From: Acidisphaera sp. L21
Lineage (GTDB): Bacteria > Pseudomonadota > Alphaproteobacteria > Acetobacterales > Acetobacteraceae
Assembly (NCBI RefSeq): GCF_009765685.1
Contig: NZ_LMUY01000082.1
Span: forward strand, 46,698-89,044
Direction of reading: 5' to 3'
Length of the DNA: 42,347 nt
Shown here: positions 26,027 through 38,492 of the stretch, piece after piece
How the letters are laid out: each line of letters begins with the position of its first letter
Position numbering within the stretch: position 1 is the stretch's first letter
Position numbers and translations under genes: made by a program
Notes under the pieces: generated by a model
Seen by the model: the letters and a program-made list of their open reading frames with translations, nothing else
Databases searched by the model: none
Told to the model about the DNA's origin: nothing

Positions 26027-26647
26027 ATGACGACGGATCATGTCTCCCTGGCTGCAGGCCTCGTGGTCGGGTTCTCTATCGCGGTTCCAATCGGGCCAAT
26101 GGGCTTGCTGTGCATTCAACGGACCCTCGTCGCCGGAATGCGGGTGGGCGTGAGCACCGGGCTCGGCGCGGTTACGGTGAATGTCGCATATGGCGCGCTG
26201 ATCCTGCTGGGGCTCGGCACCGTGGCGCCCGTGTTGGCGGAGTTCGGCCGGGCGCTTGGCGTCGCGGGCGGGCTGTTCCTGCTGTGGTCCGCGCTGCGGA
26301 TGATGCGGCAGCAACGCCAGGCGGTAGCATGTGAGGCGGCGCTGACACCGTTGGCGGCCTATGCTTCGGCCGTCGCGTTCAATGCGACCAACCCGATCTC
26401 ACCCCTGCGGATGGTGGCGCTGCTGTCGCCCATCGTCGCGGGCGCGGCCCCCGCTTGGAGCGGTGTTGCGACTCTGCTGGCTGGGATGTTTGCGGCGGCG
26501 GCGATTTGGTGGATCTGCCTCAGCTTCTTCGTGGCGCTGCTGCGGACGCGGTTGACGCCGGCCATGTTGACGGCGGTGAACAGGTTCGCTGCGGCGGGGC
26601 TCACGCTGTATGGCGCCTGGACGCTGGCGCGGTCGCTGGGGTCGTGA
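26027..26647 (+). CDS. LysE/RhtB-family amino-acid exporter
   Basis: This 206-residue inner-membrane protein has six likely helices and the family signature GFSIAVPIGPMGLLCIQRTL (about residues 15-34), followed by STGLGAVTVNVAYG. A second family block is FNATNPISPLRMVALLSPIV. LysE/RhtB members export basic or neutral amino acids and related compounds. The 86-base region upstream is clearly AT-richer than the coding DNA and probably contains its own promoter, although no single -35/-10 pair is convincing. It could also be read through from phnL. The gene is convergent with lpdA, 44 bases apart. Confidence 0.85.
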   Translation: MTTDHVSLAAGLVVGFSIAVPIGPMGLLCIQRTLVAGMRVGVSTGLGAVTVNVAYGALILLGLGTVAPVLAEFGRALGVAGGLFLLWSALRMMRQQRQAVACEAALTPLAAYASAVAFNATNPISPLRMVALLSPIVAGAAPAWSGVATLLAGMFAAAAIWWICLSFFVALLRTRLTPAMLTAVNRFAAAGLTLYGAWTLARSLGS

Positions 26648-26691
26648 GGCGGTGGACGGCCCGCCACCGTTGGCAGGCCATCCAGCCGGCG

Positions 26692-28083
26692 TTAGATGTG
26701 GAGCGCGCGACCCTCAACGGCGAGAGCGGCTTCCTTCACCGCCTCACTCAGCGTGGGGTGGGCGTGGCAGGTGCGGGCGATGTCCTCGCTGCTGGCGCCG
26801 AACTCCATCGCGGTGGCAATTTCGGCGATCAGCGTGCCGGCATCTGGGCCGATGATGTGGGCGCCGAGCACCTCGTCCGTCTTCTTGTCGGCCAGGATCT
26901 TCACGAAGCCATCGGTCGCTGCCATCGCGCGGGCGCGGCCATTGGCGGTGAAGGGGAACTTGCCAACGGAATACTCACGGCCCTCGGCCTTCAACGTCTC
27001 CTCGGTGGCGCCCACCGACGCGACCTCCGGCCAGGTGTACACCACGCCGGGGATGACGTTGTAGTTCACGTGGCCAGCCTGGCCAGCCAGCATCTCGGCA
27101 ATCGCAACGCCCTCGTCCTCCGCCTTGTGCGCCAGCATTGGCCCGGCGATCACGTCGCCGATGGCGTAGATGCCGGGCACGTTGGTGGCATAGTGGCCGT
27201 CGACCTTGATCCGCTTGCGGTCGTCCAACTCAATCCCGGCTTCCTGCAGGCCCAGGCCTTCGTAGAACGCACGGCGGCCGATCGCGACCAGCACGATATC
27301 GGCGTCCAGCGTCTCCGTCTCGCCACCGGCTGCAGGTTCCAGCGTCAGTTTCACGCCGGTCTCCGTCTTGGTGGCACCGGTGACCTTGGTCTTGAGCTTG
27401 AACTTGAAGCCCTGCTTGGTCAGCACACGCTCGAACGCCTTGCCGACTTCTTTGTCGGTGCCGGGGACCAGGTGATCGAGGTATTCCACGACGGTCACGT
27501 CAGCGCCCAAGCGATGCCATACGCTGCCCAGTTCTAGGCCGATTACGCCGCCGCCGATGACGACCATGTGCTTCGGCACGCTCTGCAGCTCAAGCCCGCC
27601 GGTGGAGGTGACGATGACCTTCTCATCAACTTCGACGCCGGGCAGGGGCACGCTCTCGCTGCCAGTGGCGATGATGATGGACTTGGCCTCGTATTCCGTC
27701 CCGTCCACGGCGACCTTGCCGGCCCCTAGGATGCGGCCCTCGCCTTTTAGCCAGGTCACCTTATTCTTCTTGAACAGGAACTCGACGCCCTTGGTGTTGG
27801 CGTTGACCACTTCGCCCTTGCGCGCCTGCATACGGGCCAGGTCGAGCTTGATGCTGTCCACGACGATGCCGTGGTCGGCGAAATGATGGCTGACTTCCTC
27901 GAAATTTTCGGAGGATTGCAGCATCGCCTTGGACGGAATACAGCCGACGTTCAGGCAGGTGCCCCCCAACGTCGCGCGCTTTTCCACGCAGGCAGTCTTC
28001 AGCCCGAGCTGGGCCGCGCGGATGGCGCAAACATAGCCGCCGGGGCCAGACCCGATGATGATGACGTCGAACGACTCGCTCAT
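26692..28083 (-). CDS. lpdA: Dihydrolipoamide dehydrogenase (E3)
   Basis: E3 reoxidises the lipoyl groups of the 2-oxoglutarate dehydrogenase complex using FAD and NAD. The 463-residue protein starts with the FAD motif [20 protein letters not shown], has the redox disulphide [13 protein letters not shown] (cysteines 43 and 48), a second dinucleotide fold at [17 protein letters not shown], the FAD-binding [20 protein letters not shown], and the catalytic histidine-glutamate pair near the end (HAHPTLSEA, 442 and 447). AAGGAG lies six bases before ATG. It is the last gene of the mdh-suc operon and is separated from sucB by 150 bases that include a stem-loop. Confidence 0.97.
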   Translation of the reverse strand: MSESFDVIIIGSGPGGYVCAIRAAQLGLKTACVEKRATLGGTCLNVGCIPSKAMLQSSENFEEVSHHFADHGIVVDSIKLDLARMQARKGEVVNANTKGVEFLFKKNKVTWLKGEGRILGAGKVAVDGTEYEAKSIIIATGSESVPLPGVEVDEKVIVTSTGGLELQSVPKHMVVIGGGVIGLELGSVWHRLGADVTVVEYLDHLVPGTDKEVGKAFERVLTKQGFKFKLKTKVTGATKTETGVKLTLEPAAGGETETLDADIVLVAIGRRAFYEGLGLQEAGIELDDRKRIKVDGHYATNVPGIYAIGDVIAGPMLAHKAEDEGVAIAEMLAGQAGHVNYNVIPGVVYTWPEVASVGATEETLKAEGREYSVGKFPFTANGRARAMAATDGFVKILADKKTDEVLGAHIIGPDAGTLIAEIATAMEFGASSEDIARTCHAHPTLSEAVKEAALAVEGRALHI

Positions 28084-28187
28084 GATGTCTCCTTCGCGAA
28101 CCCTCGAAAGAGACGACGCCCTCGCAAGAAGAGGGGCTGGGTGAGGGTCGCGCAGTGCGAAATGGGAATGCTAGATGGTGTAGGCCG

Positions 28188-28229
28188 AAACCGGCCTCAA
28201 CCCCCGATCTTGGGGGCGAAGGCCGGTTT
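28188..28229 (-). terminator. Stem-loop between sucB and lpdA
   Basis: Five bases after the sucB stop, the minus-strand RNA can pair AAACCGGCCT with AGGCCGGTTT (perfect ten-base outer stem), enclosing a second CCCCC/GGGGG stem. Only three T residues follow on this strand, so it may attenuate transcription or protect the RNA end rather than terminate fully. On the plus strand a TTTT tail follows, but no plus gene ends here. Confidence 0.5.
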
Positions 28230-28233
28230 TGTC

Positions 28234-29481
28234 TTAGAGGCCGAGCAACAGGCGGCGCGGATCCTCGACGCCTTCCTTCACGCGAACCAGGAAGCTCACC
28301 GCTTCCTTGCCGTCCACAATCCGGTGGTCGTAGCTCATCGCCAGATACATCATTGGCCGAATCTCGACCTTGCCGCCGATCGCCATCGGACGCTCCTGGA
28401 TCTTGTGCATTCCCAGGATGGCCGATTGCGGCGGGTTCAGGATCGGCGTGCTCATCAGCGAGCCGTAGACGCCACCATTGGTGATCGAGAAGCTGCCGCC
28501 GGACAACTCGTCCAGCTTCAGCGCGCCGTCGCGAGCGCGGCGGCCGAAATCGCCGATCGCGCGCTCGATTTGAGCAACGCTCATCTCGTCCGCGTCGCGA
28601 ATGACGGGAACGACCAGACCGTTCGCGCCGCCCACGGCGATGCCCATGTGGACATACTTCTTGTAGACGATCTCATCGCCGTCGATCTCGGCGTTAACGG
28701 CCGGAAACTCCTTCAGCGCCGCGACGCAGGCCTTCACGAAGAAGCCCATGAAGCCCAGGCGGGTACCGTTATGCTTCTTCTCGAAGGCATCGCGATACTC
28801 TGTGCGCAGGGCCATCGCTGCGGACATGTCCACCTCGTTAAAGGTGGTCAGCATTGCGGCGGTGTTCTGGGCTTCCTTCAGGCGGGAGGCAATGGTGCGG
28901 CGCAGCCGCGTCATCTTCACCCGTTCCTCGCGGCCAGCCTCAGCACCCGGACCGCGCGCGGCGGCGGGGGCGGCTGCCGGGGCAGCGGCGGGGCGGCTCA
29001 TGAACGCCAGCACGTCGCCCTTGGTGATCCGGCCATCTTTACCAGACCCGGCACCCACGTGTGCGGCGGTGACGTTGTTCTCTTCCATCCGCTTGGCCGC
29101 GGACGGCATCGGTGCATGGGCGGCGACATCAGCCGGCGGCGTCGCCGGGCGAGATACCGGGCCAGGCGCCGGCGGCGGCGGCTTGGCCGGCGAGGAGGAG
29201 GAGGCCGGTGTGCTCGGCGCCGGAGCGGGGGCCGCAGCGCCCGCACCTTCCTCGATCGTGCCCAGCAGGGCGCCGACTTCAACCTCGGCCCCCTCTTCGG
29301 CGACTAGCGCGCCGAGCGTGCCAGCGGTGGGGGCATTCACCTCCACCGTAACCTTGTCGGTCTCCAACTCGACCAACGCTTCGTCGGCGGCAACTCGTTC
29401 GCCGGCCTTCTTGAGCCAGCGCGCCACCGTCGCAGTGGTGACGCTCTCGCCCAATGTGGGCACCTTGATGTCGGCGGCCAT
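28234..29481 (-). CDS. sucB: Dihydrolipoyl succinyltransferase (E2 of 2-oxoglutarate dehydrogenase)
   Basis: E2 carries the succinyl group on lipoate and passes it to CoA. The 415-residue protein has a lipoyl domain (residues 1-75, lipoylated lysine 43 in [14 protein letters not shown]), an Ala/Pro-rich flexible linker, a small E1/E3-binding domain (about 123-162: [17 protein letters not shown]), a second Ala/Pro linker, and a C-terminal catalytic domain ending with the active-site histidine in [20 protein letters not shown] precedes the ATG by six bases. It lies 23 bases after sucA. Confidence 0.97.
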   Translation of the reverse strand: MAADIKVPTLGESVTTATVARWLKKAGERVAADEALVELETDKVTVEVNAPTAGTLGALVAEEGAEVEVGALLGTIEEGAGAAAPAPAPSTPASSSSPAKPPPPAPGPVSRPATPPADVAAHAPMPSAAKRMEENNVTAAHVGAGSGKDGRITKGDVLAFMSRPAAAPAAAPAAARGPGAEAGREERVKMTRLRRTIASRLKEAQNTAAMLTTFNEVDMSAAMALRTEYRDAFEKKHNGTRLGFMGFFVKACVAALKEFPAVNAEIDGDEIVYKKYVHMGIAVGGANGLVVPVIRDADEMSVAQIERAIGDFGRRARDGALKLDELSGGSFSITNGGVYGSLMSTPILNPPQSAILGMHKIQERPMAIGGKVEIRPMMYLAMSYDHRIVDGKEAVSFLVRVKEGVEDPRRLLLGL

Positions 29482-29504
29482 AACTATTCCTTGCTTGTCT
29501 CGTC

Positions 29505-32402
29505 TTAATCCAGCGCGAGGGCGCGGGCGACCAAGGCCGCCTGCTGCGCTGCATGCACCTTCGCCAACCCGGTCGCCGGGCTGGCCGCGGCATCACGGCC
29601 GACATAGCCGGGACGGGCGCAGCTATGCCCGACAGTCCCCAGCGTCCGTTCGATCTTGCGGTCCACGAAGTTCCAGGCGCCCATGTTCTCGGGCTCCTCC
29701 TGACACCAGATGATTTCCGCGTTCGGATAGGTCCTTAGCGTCGCTGCCAGAGACTTCATCGGGAACGGATAGATCTGCTCCATCCGCACGATGGCCACGT
29801 CCTGCAGATTCTTGTCCCGACGCTCCTGCAGCAGGTCGTAATAGACCTTGCCGGTGCAGATCACGACGCGCTTGACCTTATCCACAGGCCCGATCGCGTC
29901 GATTTCGGGGATCATGTGCTGGAAGTGGCTGTTGCCGGTGAAATCCGCCAGGGGTGAAACCGCCAGCTTGTGCCGCAGCAGGCTCTTTGGCGTCATGATC
30001 ACCAGCGGCTTGCGGAAATTCCGCTTCAGCTGGCGGCGCAGCGCGTGGAAGTAGTTGGCCGGGGTGGTGAGGTTCGCCACCGTCATATTTCGCTCGGCGC
30101 AGAGCTGTAAATAGCGCTCCAGCCGGGCGGAGGAGTGCTCCGGCCCCTGGCCCTCATAGCCATGCGGCAGCAGCAGGGTCAGCCCCGACATGCGCAGCCA
30201 CTTCGTCTCACCACTTGCCAGGAACTGGTCGATGATGACCTGGGCGCCGTTGGCGAAGTCACCGAACTGTGCCTCCCACAGCACAAGCGTGGTCGGGTCG
30301 GCCAGGGTATAGCCATACTCGAAGCCTAGCACGCCCTGCTCGGACAGTAGGGAGTTGAAGATCTCGATCTTCGCCTGGCCGTCCTTGATATTGTTGAGCG
30401 GGGTGTATTCGTTGGCATTGGTTTGGTCGATCAGGACCGCATGGCGCTGGCTGAACGTGCCGCGCTGGCAGTCCTCGCCGGACAGCCGCACCCGGTTGCC
30501 ATCCAGCAGCAAGCCGCCAAACGCCATCGCCTCGCCAGTAGCCCAGTCGATACCCTCGCCCTTCTCGAACGCCTGCCGCTTGGCCTCGAGCTGCCGGACG
30601 ATCTTCGGGTTTGCGTCGAAATCAGACGGCACGCTGCTGATGGCGGCGCCGATCTGCTTGGCCGCCTCGTCGGTCAGCGCCGTGGCATCCTCGGACCGCT
30701 CGTCTTCCTGGTCAGCCTGCTTCAGCCCGGCCCAGTGCCCTTCCAGCCAGTCGGCCTTGTTGGGCTTGTAGCTCTTGGCGGCGTTGTAGCTCTCTTCCAG
30801 CGTCGCGGTGAATTCATCCCACATCGCCTTCGCCTCGCCCTCGGGGACGGAGCCCTCGGCGGCGAGCTTGGCGGCATACAGGGTGCGGGTCGTCTTCATG
30901 TCGCGGATGGCGCGATACATGATCGGCTGCGTGAAGGCCGGTTCGTCTGTCTCGTTATGGCCGTGGCGGCGGTAGCACACGACGTCCAGCACCACGTCCA
31001 CCGCGAACTCATGGCGGAATTCGGCGGCCAGCTTGGAGCAGAAGATCACCGCTTCGGGGTTGTCGCCATTCACGTGCAGGATCGGCGCCTGCACCGACTT
31101 GGCCACGTCGGTGCAATACAGGCCGGAATAGGCGTGCAATGGGACGGTGGTGAAACCGATCTGATTGTTCACCACCAGGTGGATGGTGCCACCGGTGCGG
31201 TAGCCAATTAGTTGGCTCATCGCCAGCGTTTCGTAGACCAGGCCCTGGCCGGCGAAGGCAGCATCGCCATGCATCAGGATGCCCATGACAGTGCGGCGGG
31301 TCTTGGTATCGCCAGCCGCGTCCTGCCGGGCACGAACTTTGCCAACCACGACGGGGTCAACTGCCTCGAGGTGCGAGGGGTTCGGCTGCAGCGAGATATG
31401 AACGGAGTGCCCGGCGGCCTCGATGTCGGTGCTCGTGCCGAGATGATACTTAACGTCGCCCGAGCCCTGAACGTCGTCCGGCTTTGGGCTAGCGCCGCCG
31501 AATTCGCTGAACAGGGCGGTGAAAGGCTTCTTCACCACGTTCACCAGCGTGTTCAACCGGCCGCGATGCGGCATGCCGATGGCGACTTCGGTGACGCCGT
31601 CCTTGGCGCCTTGTTCGATCATCGCATGAAGGGCGGGGATCGTGACCTCGCCACCCTCCAGGCCGAACCGCTTGGTGCCGACATAGCGTTTTTGGCAGAA
31701 CGCCTCGAAGCCTTCGGCCTCGGTCAGTTGGCGCAGGATGGTCTTCTTGGCGGCAGTGTCGAAGCCGGATGCCCAGGGCGCCCCTTCGATCCGCTTCTGC
31801 AGCCAGGCCTTCTGCTCAGGGTCCTGGATATGCATGTATTCGACGCCAATCGGGCCGCAATACGTGGCGCGCAATACGGCCAGGATCTCACGCGCGGTCG
31901 CGGTTTCGCGCCCCAGCACGTTGTCGATGAAAATCGGGCGGTCCATGTCCGCCTCGGTGAAGCCGTAGGTCGCCGGGTCCAGTTCCGGATGCGACTTCGG
32001 CACTGTCAGACCCAACGGATCGAGCTGCGCTTCCAGATGGCCGCGGACGCGGTAGACGCGCACCATCATCAGGGCGCGCAGGCTGTCCAGCGTGGCAGTG
32101 CGAACCTGCTCGGGCGACATGCCCGGCGCTGCTGCTGCCGGGGCCTTGGCATCGCCCTTGCCGGACTTGCCGGCGGGCTTGGCGACGGGCTCAGGCTCGC
32201 CGACGTCAAATTTGCGGGGCGCCCAGGAGGCGCCGGAGGCGTCGGTGAGCACCGAACGGGCCTCGTCATTCAGGGCAGCGAAGAGTTCGGCGAAGCTGCT
32301 GTCGACGCTGTCGGGCCGTTCGACCCAACGTGCGTATAGGTCGGCGATGAAGGCTGCATTCGAGCCACTAAACGCCGTCGCGAGGATGTCGACCCCAGCC
32401 AT
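29505..32402 (-). CDS. sucA: 2-Oxoglutarate dehydrogenase E1
   Basis: E1 decarboxylates 2-oxoglutarate with thiamine diphosphate and transfers the succinyl group to E2 lipoate. The 965-residue protein has the short N-terminal E2-binding helix ([19 protein letters not shown]), [54 protein letters not shown], and the thiamine-diphosphate motif starting [13 protein letters not shown] and ending VNNQIGFTT. The C-terminal blocks [20 protein letters not shown] and [14 protein letters not shown] are also present. ATG 32402 gives the standard N-terminus; the frame runs on to 32474 through the hairpin region. AAGGGA lies about 12 bases upstream. Confidence 0.97.
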   Translation of the reverse strand: MAGVDILATAFSGSNAAFIADLYARWVERPDSVDSSFAELFAALNDEARSVLTDASGASWAPRKFDVGEPEPVAKPAGKSGKGDAKAPAAAAPGMSPEQVRTATLDSLRALMMVRVYRVRGHLEAQLDPLGLTVPKSHPELDPATYGFTEADMDRPIFIDNVLGRETATAREILAVLRATYCGPIGVEYMHIQDPEQKAWLQKRIEGAPWASGFDTAAKKTILRQLTEAEGFEAFCQKRYVGTKRFGLEGGEVTIPALHAMIEQGAKDGVTEVAIGMPHRGRLNTLVNVVKKPFTALFSEFGGASPKPDDVQGSGDVKYHLGTSTDIEAAGHSVHISLQPNPSHLEAVDPVVVGKVRARQDAAGDTKTRRTVMGILMHGDAAFAGQGLVYETLAMSQLIGYRTGGTIHLVVNNQIGFTTVPLHAYSGLYCTDVAKSVQAPILHVNGDNPEAVIFCSKLAAEFRHEFAVDVVLDVVCYRRHGHNETDEPAFTQPIMYRAIRDMKTTRTLYAAKLAAEGSVPEGEAKAMWDEFTATLEESYNAAKSYKPNKADWLEGHWAGLKQADQEDERSEDATALTDEAAKQIGAAISSVPSDFDANPKIVRQLEAKRQAFEKGEGIDWATGEAMAFGGLLLDGNRVRLSGEDCQRGTFSQRHAVLIDQTNANEYTPLNNIKDGQAKIEIFNSLLSEQGVLGFEYGYTLADPTTLVLWEAQFGDFANGAQVIIDQFLASGETKWLRMSGLTLLLPHGYEGQGPEHSSARLERYLQLCAERNMTVANLTTPANYFHALRRQLKRNFRKPLVIMTPKSLLRHKLAVSPLADFTGNSHFQHMIPEIDAIGPVDKVKRVVICTGKVYYDLLQERRDKNLQDVAIVRMEQIYPFPMKSLAATLRTYPNAEIIWCQEEPENMGAWNFVDRKIERTLGTVGHSCARPGYVGRDAAASPATGLAKVHAAQQAALVARALALD

Positions 32403-32428
32403 AATATCAATTTCCCTTTTCGGCAGTG

Positions 32429-32446
32429 CCCATAGACCAATATGGG
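32429..32446 (-). promoter_or_regulatory. Small hairpin in the sucA leader
   Basis: CCCATA and TATGGG form a perfect six-base stem around a six-base loop, ending 26 bases before the sucA ATG. Together with the larger hairpin at 32461-32497 it fills most of the 103-base sucD-sucA gap. It lies upstream of the ribosome-binding site and does not hide it. Function is unknown. Confidence 0.35.
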
Positions 32447-32460
32447 CCCCGTGGTCACCG

Positions 32461-32497
32461 TGCGGCAGCGACAATCATCAGGATTGCCGCTGCCGCA
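32461..32497 (-). promoter_or_regulatory. Strong intercistronic hairpin between sucD and sucA
   Basis: Eight bases after the sucD stop, the minus-strand RNA can form a 16-pair stem (TGCGGCAGCGGCAATC with GATTGTCGCTGCCGCA) with a five-base loop CTGAT and a single G-U wobble. No T-run follows, so it is not a standard intrinsic terminator. It more likely blocks 3' exonucleases or pauses polymerase and so sets the ratio of sucCD to sucAB message. The structure is visible; the role is inferred. Confidence 0.6.
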
Positions 32498-32505
32498 TAG
32501 CTTAC

Positions 32506-33380
32506 TCAGCCCTGCAAAGCCTTAACCATCGTGCTGCCCAGTGCGGACGGGCTGTCCGCGACATGGATGCCGGCGATACGCATGGCCTCGAATTTCGCAG
32601 CGGCCGTATCGCGACCCCCGCTGATGACAGCGCCAGCATGGCCCATACGGCGGCCCGGAGGCGCCGTGGACCCGGCGATGAAACCGACGACCGGCTTCTT
32701 GCTCTTTTCGCGCGCTAGGAACTCGGCCGCGTCGATCTCGCTGGCGCCGCCGATTTCACCGATCATGATGATGCTCTCGGTCTCACCGTCGGCGAGGAAC
32801 ATCTCCAGCACCTCGATGAAGTCGGTGCCCTTGACCGGGTCACCGCCGATGCCGACGCAGCTGCTCTGACCGAGACCCGCCGCCGTGGTCTGCGCCACCG
32901 CCTCATACGTCAACGTGCCGGAGCGGCTGACGATGCCAACCTTGCCGCGCCGATGGATGTGGCCCGGCATGATGCCGATCTTGCAGGCGTCGGGCGTGAT
33001 CACGCCTGGGCAGTTCGGCCCGATCAGCCGGCTTTTGGACGCGGAGAGCGCGCGCTTCACCTTGATCATGTCCTGCACCGGAATACCCTCGGTGATGCAC
33101 ACGATCAGGGGGATTTCGGCATCGATCGCCTCCAGAATCGCGTCGGCCGCGAAGGGCGGGGGGACGTAGATCGCGGTGGCGTTGGCGCCGGTCTTGGTCA
33201 CGCACTCGTAGACGGTGTCGAACACCGGCAGGTCCAGGTGCAGCGTGCCCCCCTTGCCCGGCGTAACACCGCCCACGACCTTCGTGCCGTAAGCGATTGC
33301 CTGCTCGGAGTGGAAGGTGCCCTGGGCGCCGGTGAAGCCCTGGGTCATGACCTTCGTGTTGTGGTCGACGAGGACGGCCA

Positions 33381-33381
<1 letters not shown>
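32506..33381 (-). CDS. sucD: Succinyl-CoA synthetase alpha subunit
   Basis: The alpha subunit binds CoA and carries the phosphohistidine in conversion of succinyl-CoA to succinate with nucleoside triphosphate synthesis. The 291-residue protein has [20 protein letters not shown] (CoA-binding fold), [29 protein letters not shown], and the phosphorylated histidine 248 in [14 protein letters not shown]. The start overlaps the sucC stop as TAATG. Length and motifs are fully canonical. Confidence 0.97.
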
Positions 33382-34577
<1,196 letters not shown>

Positions 34578-34581
34578 GTGA

Positions 34582-36808
<2,227 letters not shown>

Positions 36809-36923
36809 TGTGCGCCGCGAATAGCCCGACGCTGATCTAAGTTCAATGAATCGCGAGGGTGTTAACCTTTTTAGGGCGTTAGTCGTTGTTGTTCGTGTAG
36901 TCTCCCAGCCTGAGGTAGTAACT
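36809..36923. promoter_or_regulatory. Divergent intergenic region, zapE and small secreted protein
   Basis: This 115-base gap separates zapE from the small cysteine-protein gene. It is AT-richer than the flanks (for example GTTAACCTTTTTAGG at 36861-36875) and should hold both promoters. No box pair is secure. Confidence 0.35.
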
Positions 36924-37148
36924 ATGCGTTTCACGATCGTCGCCGCCACATTCGTCCTGGTCGCTCTGTCCGCTCATGCCAAGGCCGAGCCGGCAACGGG
37001 GCAGACATGCATCGCCATGGGGCCGGGCATGGCTCGGGTGGCAGCAAAGTTGGCCAATCCCGCGGATTGCTGCACGGGGCGGATGCAATGCGCGCAATAC
37101 CTGTCTACCACGACCGTGGTTCGCCCTGCCCACGACCAGCGGACCTGA
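36924..37148 (+). CDS. Small secreted cysteine-containing protein, unknown function
   Basis: This 74-residue protein has a clear signal peptide: MRFTIVAATFVLVALSAHAK, cleavage near HAKA. The mature part of about 54 residues has four cysteines (QTC, DCC, QC) that could form two disulphides in the periplasm. The ATG at 36924 follows TGAGG by nine bases; the frame is open upstream to 36846, but the signal peptide fixes the start. I do not recognise the family. It lies about 70 bases before the oxygenase gene on the same strand. Confidence 0.55.
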   Translation: MRFTIVAATFVLVALSAHAKAEPATGQTCIAMGPGMARVAAKLANPADCCTGRMQCAQYLSTTTVVRPAHDQRT

Positions 37149-37214
37149 GGCGCAACTGCTCATCCGACGCGGACGACGCTTGAATTGACATGGTCTGCCG
37201 ATCTAGACAGGCGC

Positions 37215-37862
37215 ATGGACGCCATGCCGATTAACGACAATACGCTCGACTACGGTGCGCTGATGGCGACGTCAGTGGCGACCGAGCCGTTCCGGCATGT
37301 GGTCGTGCCGCACTTCGTGCCGCCGGCTTTTTTGGCGAATATTCAATCCGGGCTGCCCGAGATGGCTAGTGGTGGATCGTATCCGCCAAGGTCGCTGCAA
37401 CTCGGCGCGGCAGCCGCCTCGCTCATCCAGCAAATGGAGGGGCCAGAGTTCCGCAACGCGATCGCAGCCAAGTTCGACCTGGATCTACACGATGCCCCTG
37501 TGATGCTGACCATGCGTGGTCGCACCCGCGACAAAGACGGCCGCATTCACACCGACTCAACCGCCAAGCGGGTCACGGTGCTCCTATACCTGAACCCGGA
37601 GACCGAGGCCTGGGCCAAGCGGGAAGGATGCTTGCGCCTGCTTCGCAGCCCAACCGATCTGGAGGACTATGCTATTGAGGTTCCTCCGGTAAACGGCACC
37701 CTCCTGGTGTTCCCGAACGGTCCCACGACCTGGCATGGTCATCGGACGTTCGTGGGTAAGCGCCACGCTATCCAATTGAACTACATGGCCAATGATGGCC
37801 GCGCCCGCAGCGAGTTGCGCCGGCATCGCTGGTCGGCGTTCATGAAGCGGTTCCGTGGCTAG
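37215..37862 (+). CDS. 2-Oxoglutarate/Fe(II)-dependent oxygenase family protein
   Basis: This protein of about 215 residues has the double-stranded beta-helix iron site: histidine 112 and aspartate 114 in GRIHTDSTAKRVTVLLYLN, with the distal histidine in TTWHGHRTFVGKRHAIQLNY (174 or 176) and a basic residue for 2-oxoglutarate nearby. LLVFPNGPTTWHGH is typical of the prolyl-hydroxylase-like branch, whose targets include proteins, sugars and small molecules. The substrate is unknown. ATG 37215 has AGG close upstream; a TTG at 37185 would add ten residues. The following small membrane protein starts seven bases after its stop, so they may be one transcript. Confidence 0.8.
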   Translation: MDAMPINDNTLDYGALMATSVATEPFRHVVVPHFVPPAFLANIQSGLPEMASGGSYPPRSLQLGAAAASLIQQMEGPEFRNAIAAKFDLDLHDAPVMLTMRGRTRDKDGRIHTDSTAKRVTVLLYLNPETEAWAKREGCLRLLRSPTDLEDYAIEVPPVNGTLLVFPNGPTTWHGHRTFVGKRHAIQLNYMANDGRARSELRRHRWSAFMKRFRG

Positions 37863-37868
37863 AAGGGT

Positions 37869-38027
37869 GTGACAAAGACGCATGTATTGCTGGCGTGCGT
37901 GACGGCCGTGGTATGGATCGGCGCGTTCACCGCATATTTCTGGCAAGACATCCGCCGGCTCCTGCAGCACAACATTCGCGATCTGTGGGTCGGCCGAAAC
38001 GACAAATGGTTTCGTGACGAGCCGTAG
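37869..38027 (+). CDS. Small single-helix membrane protein, unknown function
   Basis: This short frame starts at GTG (preceded by AGAAGG) and encodes 52 residues. After MTKTHV comes one hydrophobic helix (LLACVTAVVWIGAFTAYFW, about residues 7-25) and then a basic, tryptophan-containing tail (DIRRLLQHNIRDLWVGRNDK). The layout is that of a small inner-membrane anchor or regulatory peptide. It sits between the oxygenase (stop 37862) and crcB (start 38061) in the same direction. No homologue is recognised; it could be spurious, but the spacing and the helix argue for a gene. Confidence 0.5.
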   Translation: MTKTHVLLACVTAVVWIGAFTAYFWQDIRRLLQHNIRDLWVGRNDKWFRDEP

Positions 38028-38060
38028 ACGGGGTTGGTCTGACGCGCGGGGGGCCGATCG

Positions 38061-38489
38061 ATGGTTGAAACGCTCCTGATCGCCTTCGGCGGCGCGCTTG
38101 GCAGCGTCGGTCGTTACTGGGTCGGAGTCTGGACCCTGCCGCTCGGCCGGGGGTTTCCGTGGGGCACTATCCTCATCAATGTCGCTGGGTCTTTTGCAAT
38201 CGGGCTATTTGGAACACTAACCTTGGGAAGTGGCCGCTATCCGGTCTCGGATCCCGGGCGACTGTTCTTCATGGTCGGGGTTTGCGGCGGCTTCACCACC
38301 TTTTCCTCGTTTAGCCTGCAAACCTTGGATTTGCTGCGGGCCGGCGCGCCCGGCCGCGCCTTGGCCAACGTGGCGGTTTCAGTCCTGCTGTGCCTGGGGG
38401 CAGTGGCGTTGGGGCACGGCGTCGCCAGCCACCTCAATGGCGGCGCCCAGCGGGTGACCCAGGCCGCAATCGAGGAAGATGCGTCTTAG
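38061..38489 (+). CDS. crcB: Fluoride ion channel CrcB/FluC
   Basis: FluC forms a dual-topology dimer that lets fluoride leave the cell. The 142-residue protein has four hydrophobic helices, the [13 protein letters not shown] motif in helix 1, [18 protein letters not shown] with the central asparagine in helix 2, and the key phenylalanine/threonine stretch [16 protein letters not shown] in helix 3. It is slightly longer at the C-terminus than E. coli CrcB. I looked for a fluoride riboswitch in the 33 bases before it and saw none; there is little room for one. Confidence 0.92.
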   Translation: MVETLLIAFGGALGSVGRYWVGVWTLPLGRGFPWGTILINVAGSFAIGLFGTLTLGSGRYPVSDPGRLFFMVGVCGGFTTFSSFSLQTLDLLRAGAPGRALANVAVSVLLCLGAVALGHGVASHLNGGAQRVTQAAIEEDAS

Positions 38490-38492
38490 GCG

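Noticed and set aside
26650-26669. CGGTGG/CCACCG stem between lysE-type gene and lpdA as a shared terminator
   Set aside because: The stem is only six bases and neither strand has a T-run, so it cannot be told from chance in GC-rich DNA.
29100-29300. Repetitive GCC/GGC-rich tract as a repeat element
   Set aside because: It encodes the Ala/Pro-rich flexible linker of SucB, which explains the repetition.
27871-29307. 478-residue plus-strand frame opposite lpdA and sucB
   Set aside because: Both minus-strand genes are unambiguous and the frame includes low-complexity runs antisense to the Ala/Pro linkers.
31212-32339. 375-residue plus-strand frame opposite sucA
   Set aside because: It is antisense to highly conserved E1 sequence and has no recognisable protein family.
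38028-38060. Fluoride riboswitch before crcB
   Set aside because: Only 33 bases separate crcB from the preceding small frame and no fluoride-riboswitch core is visible.
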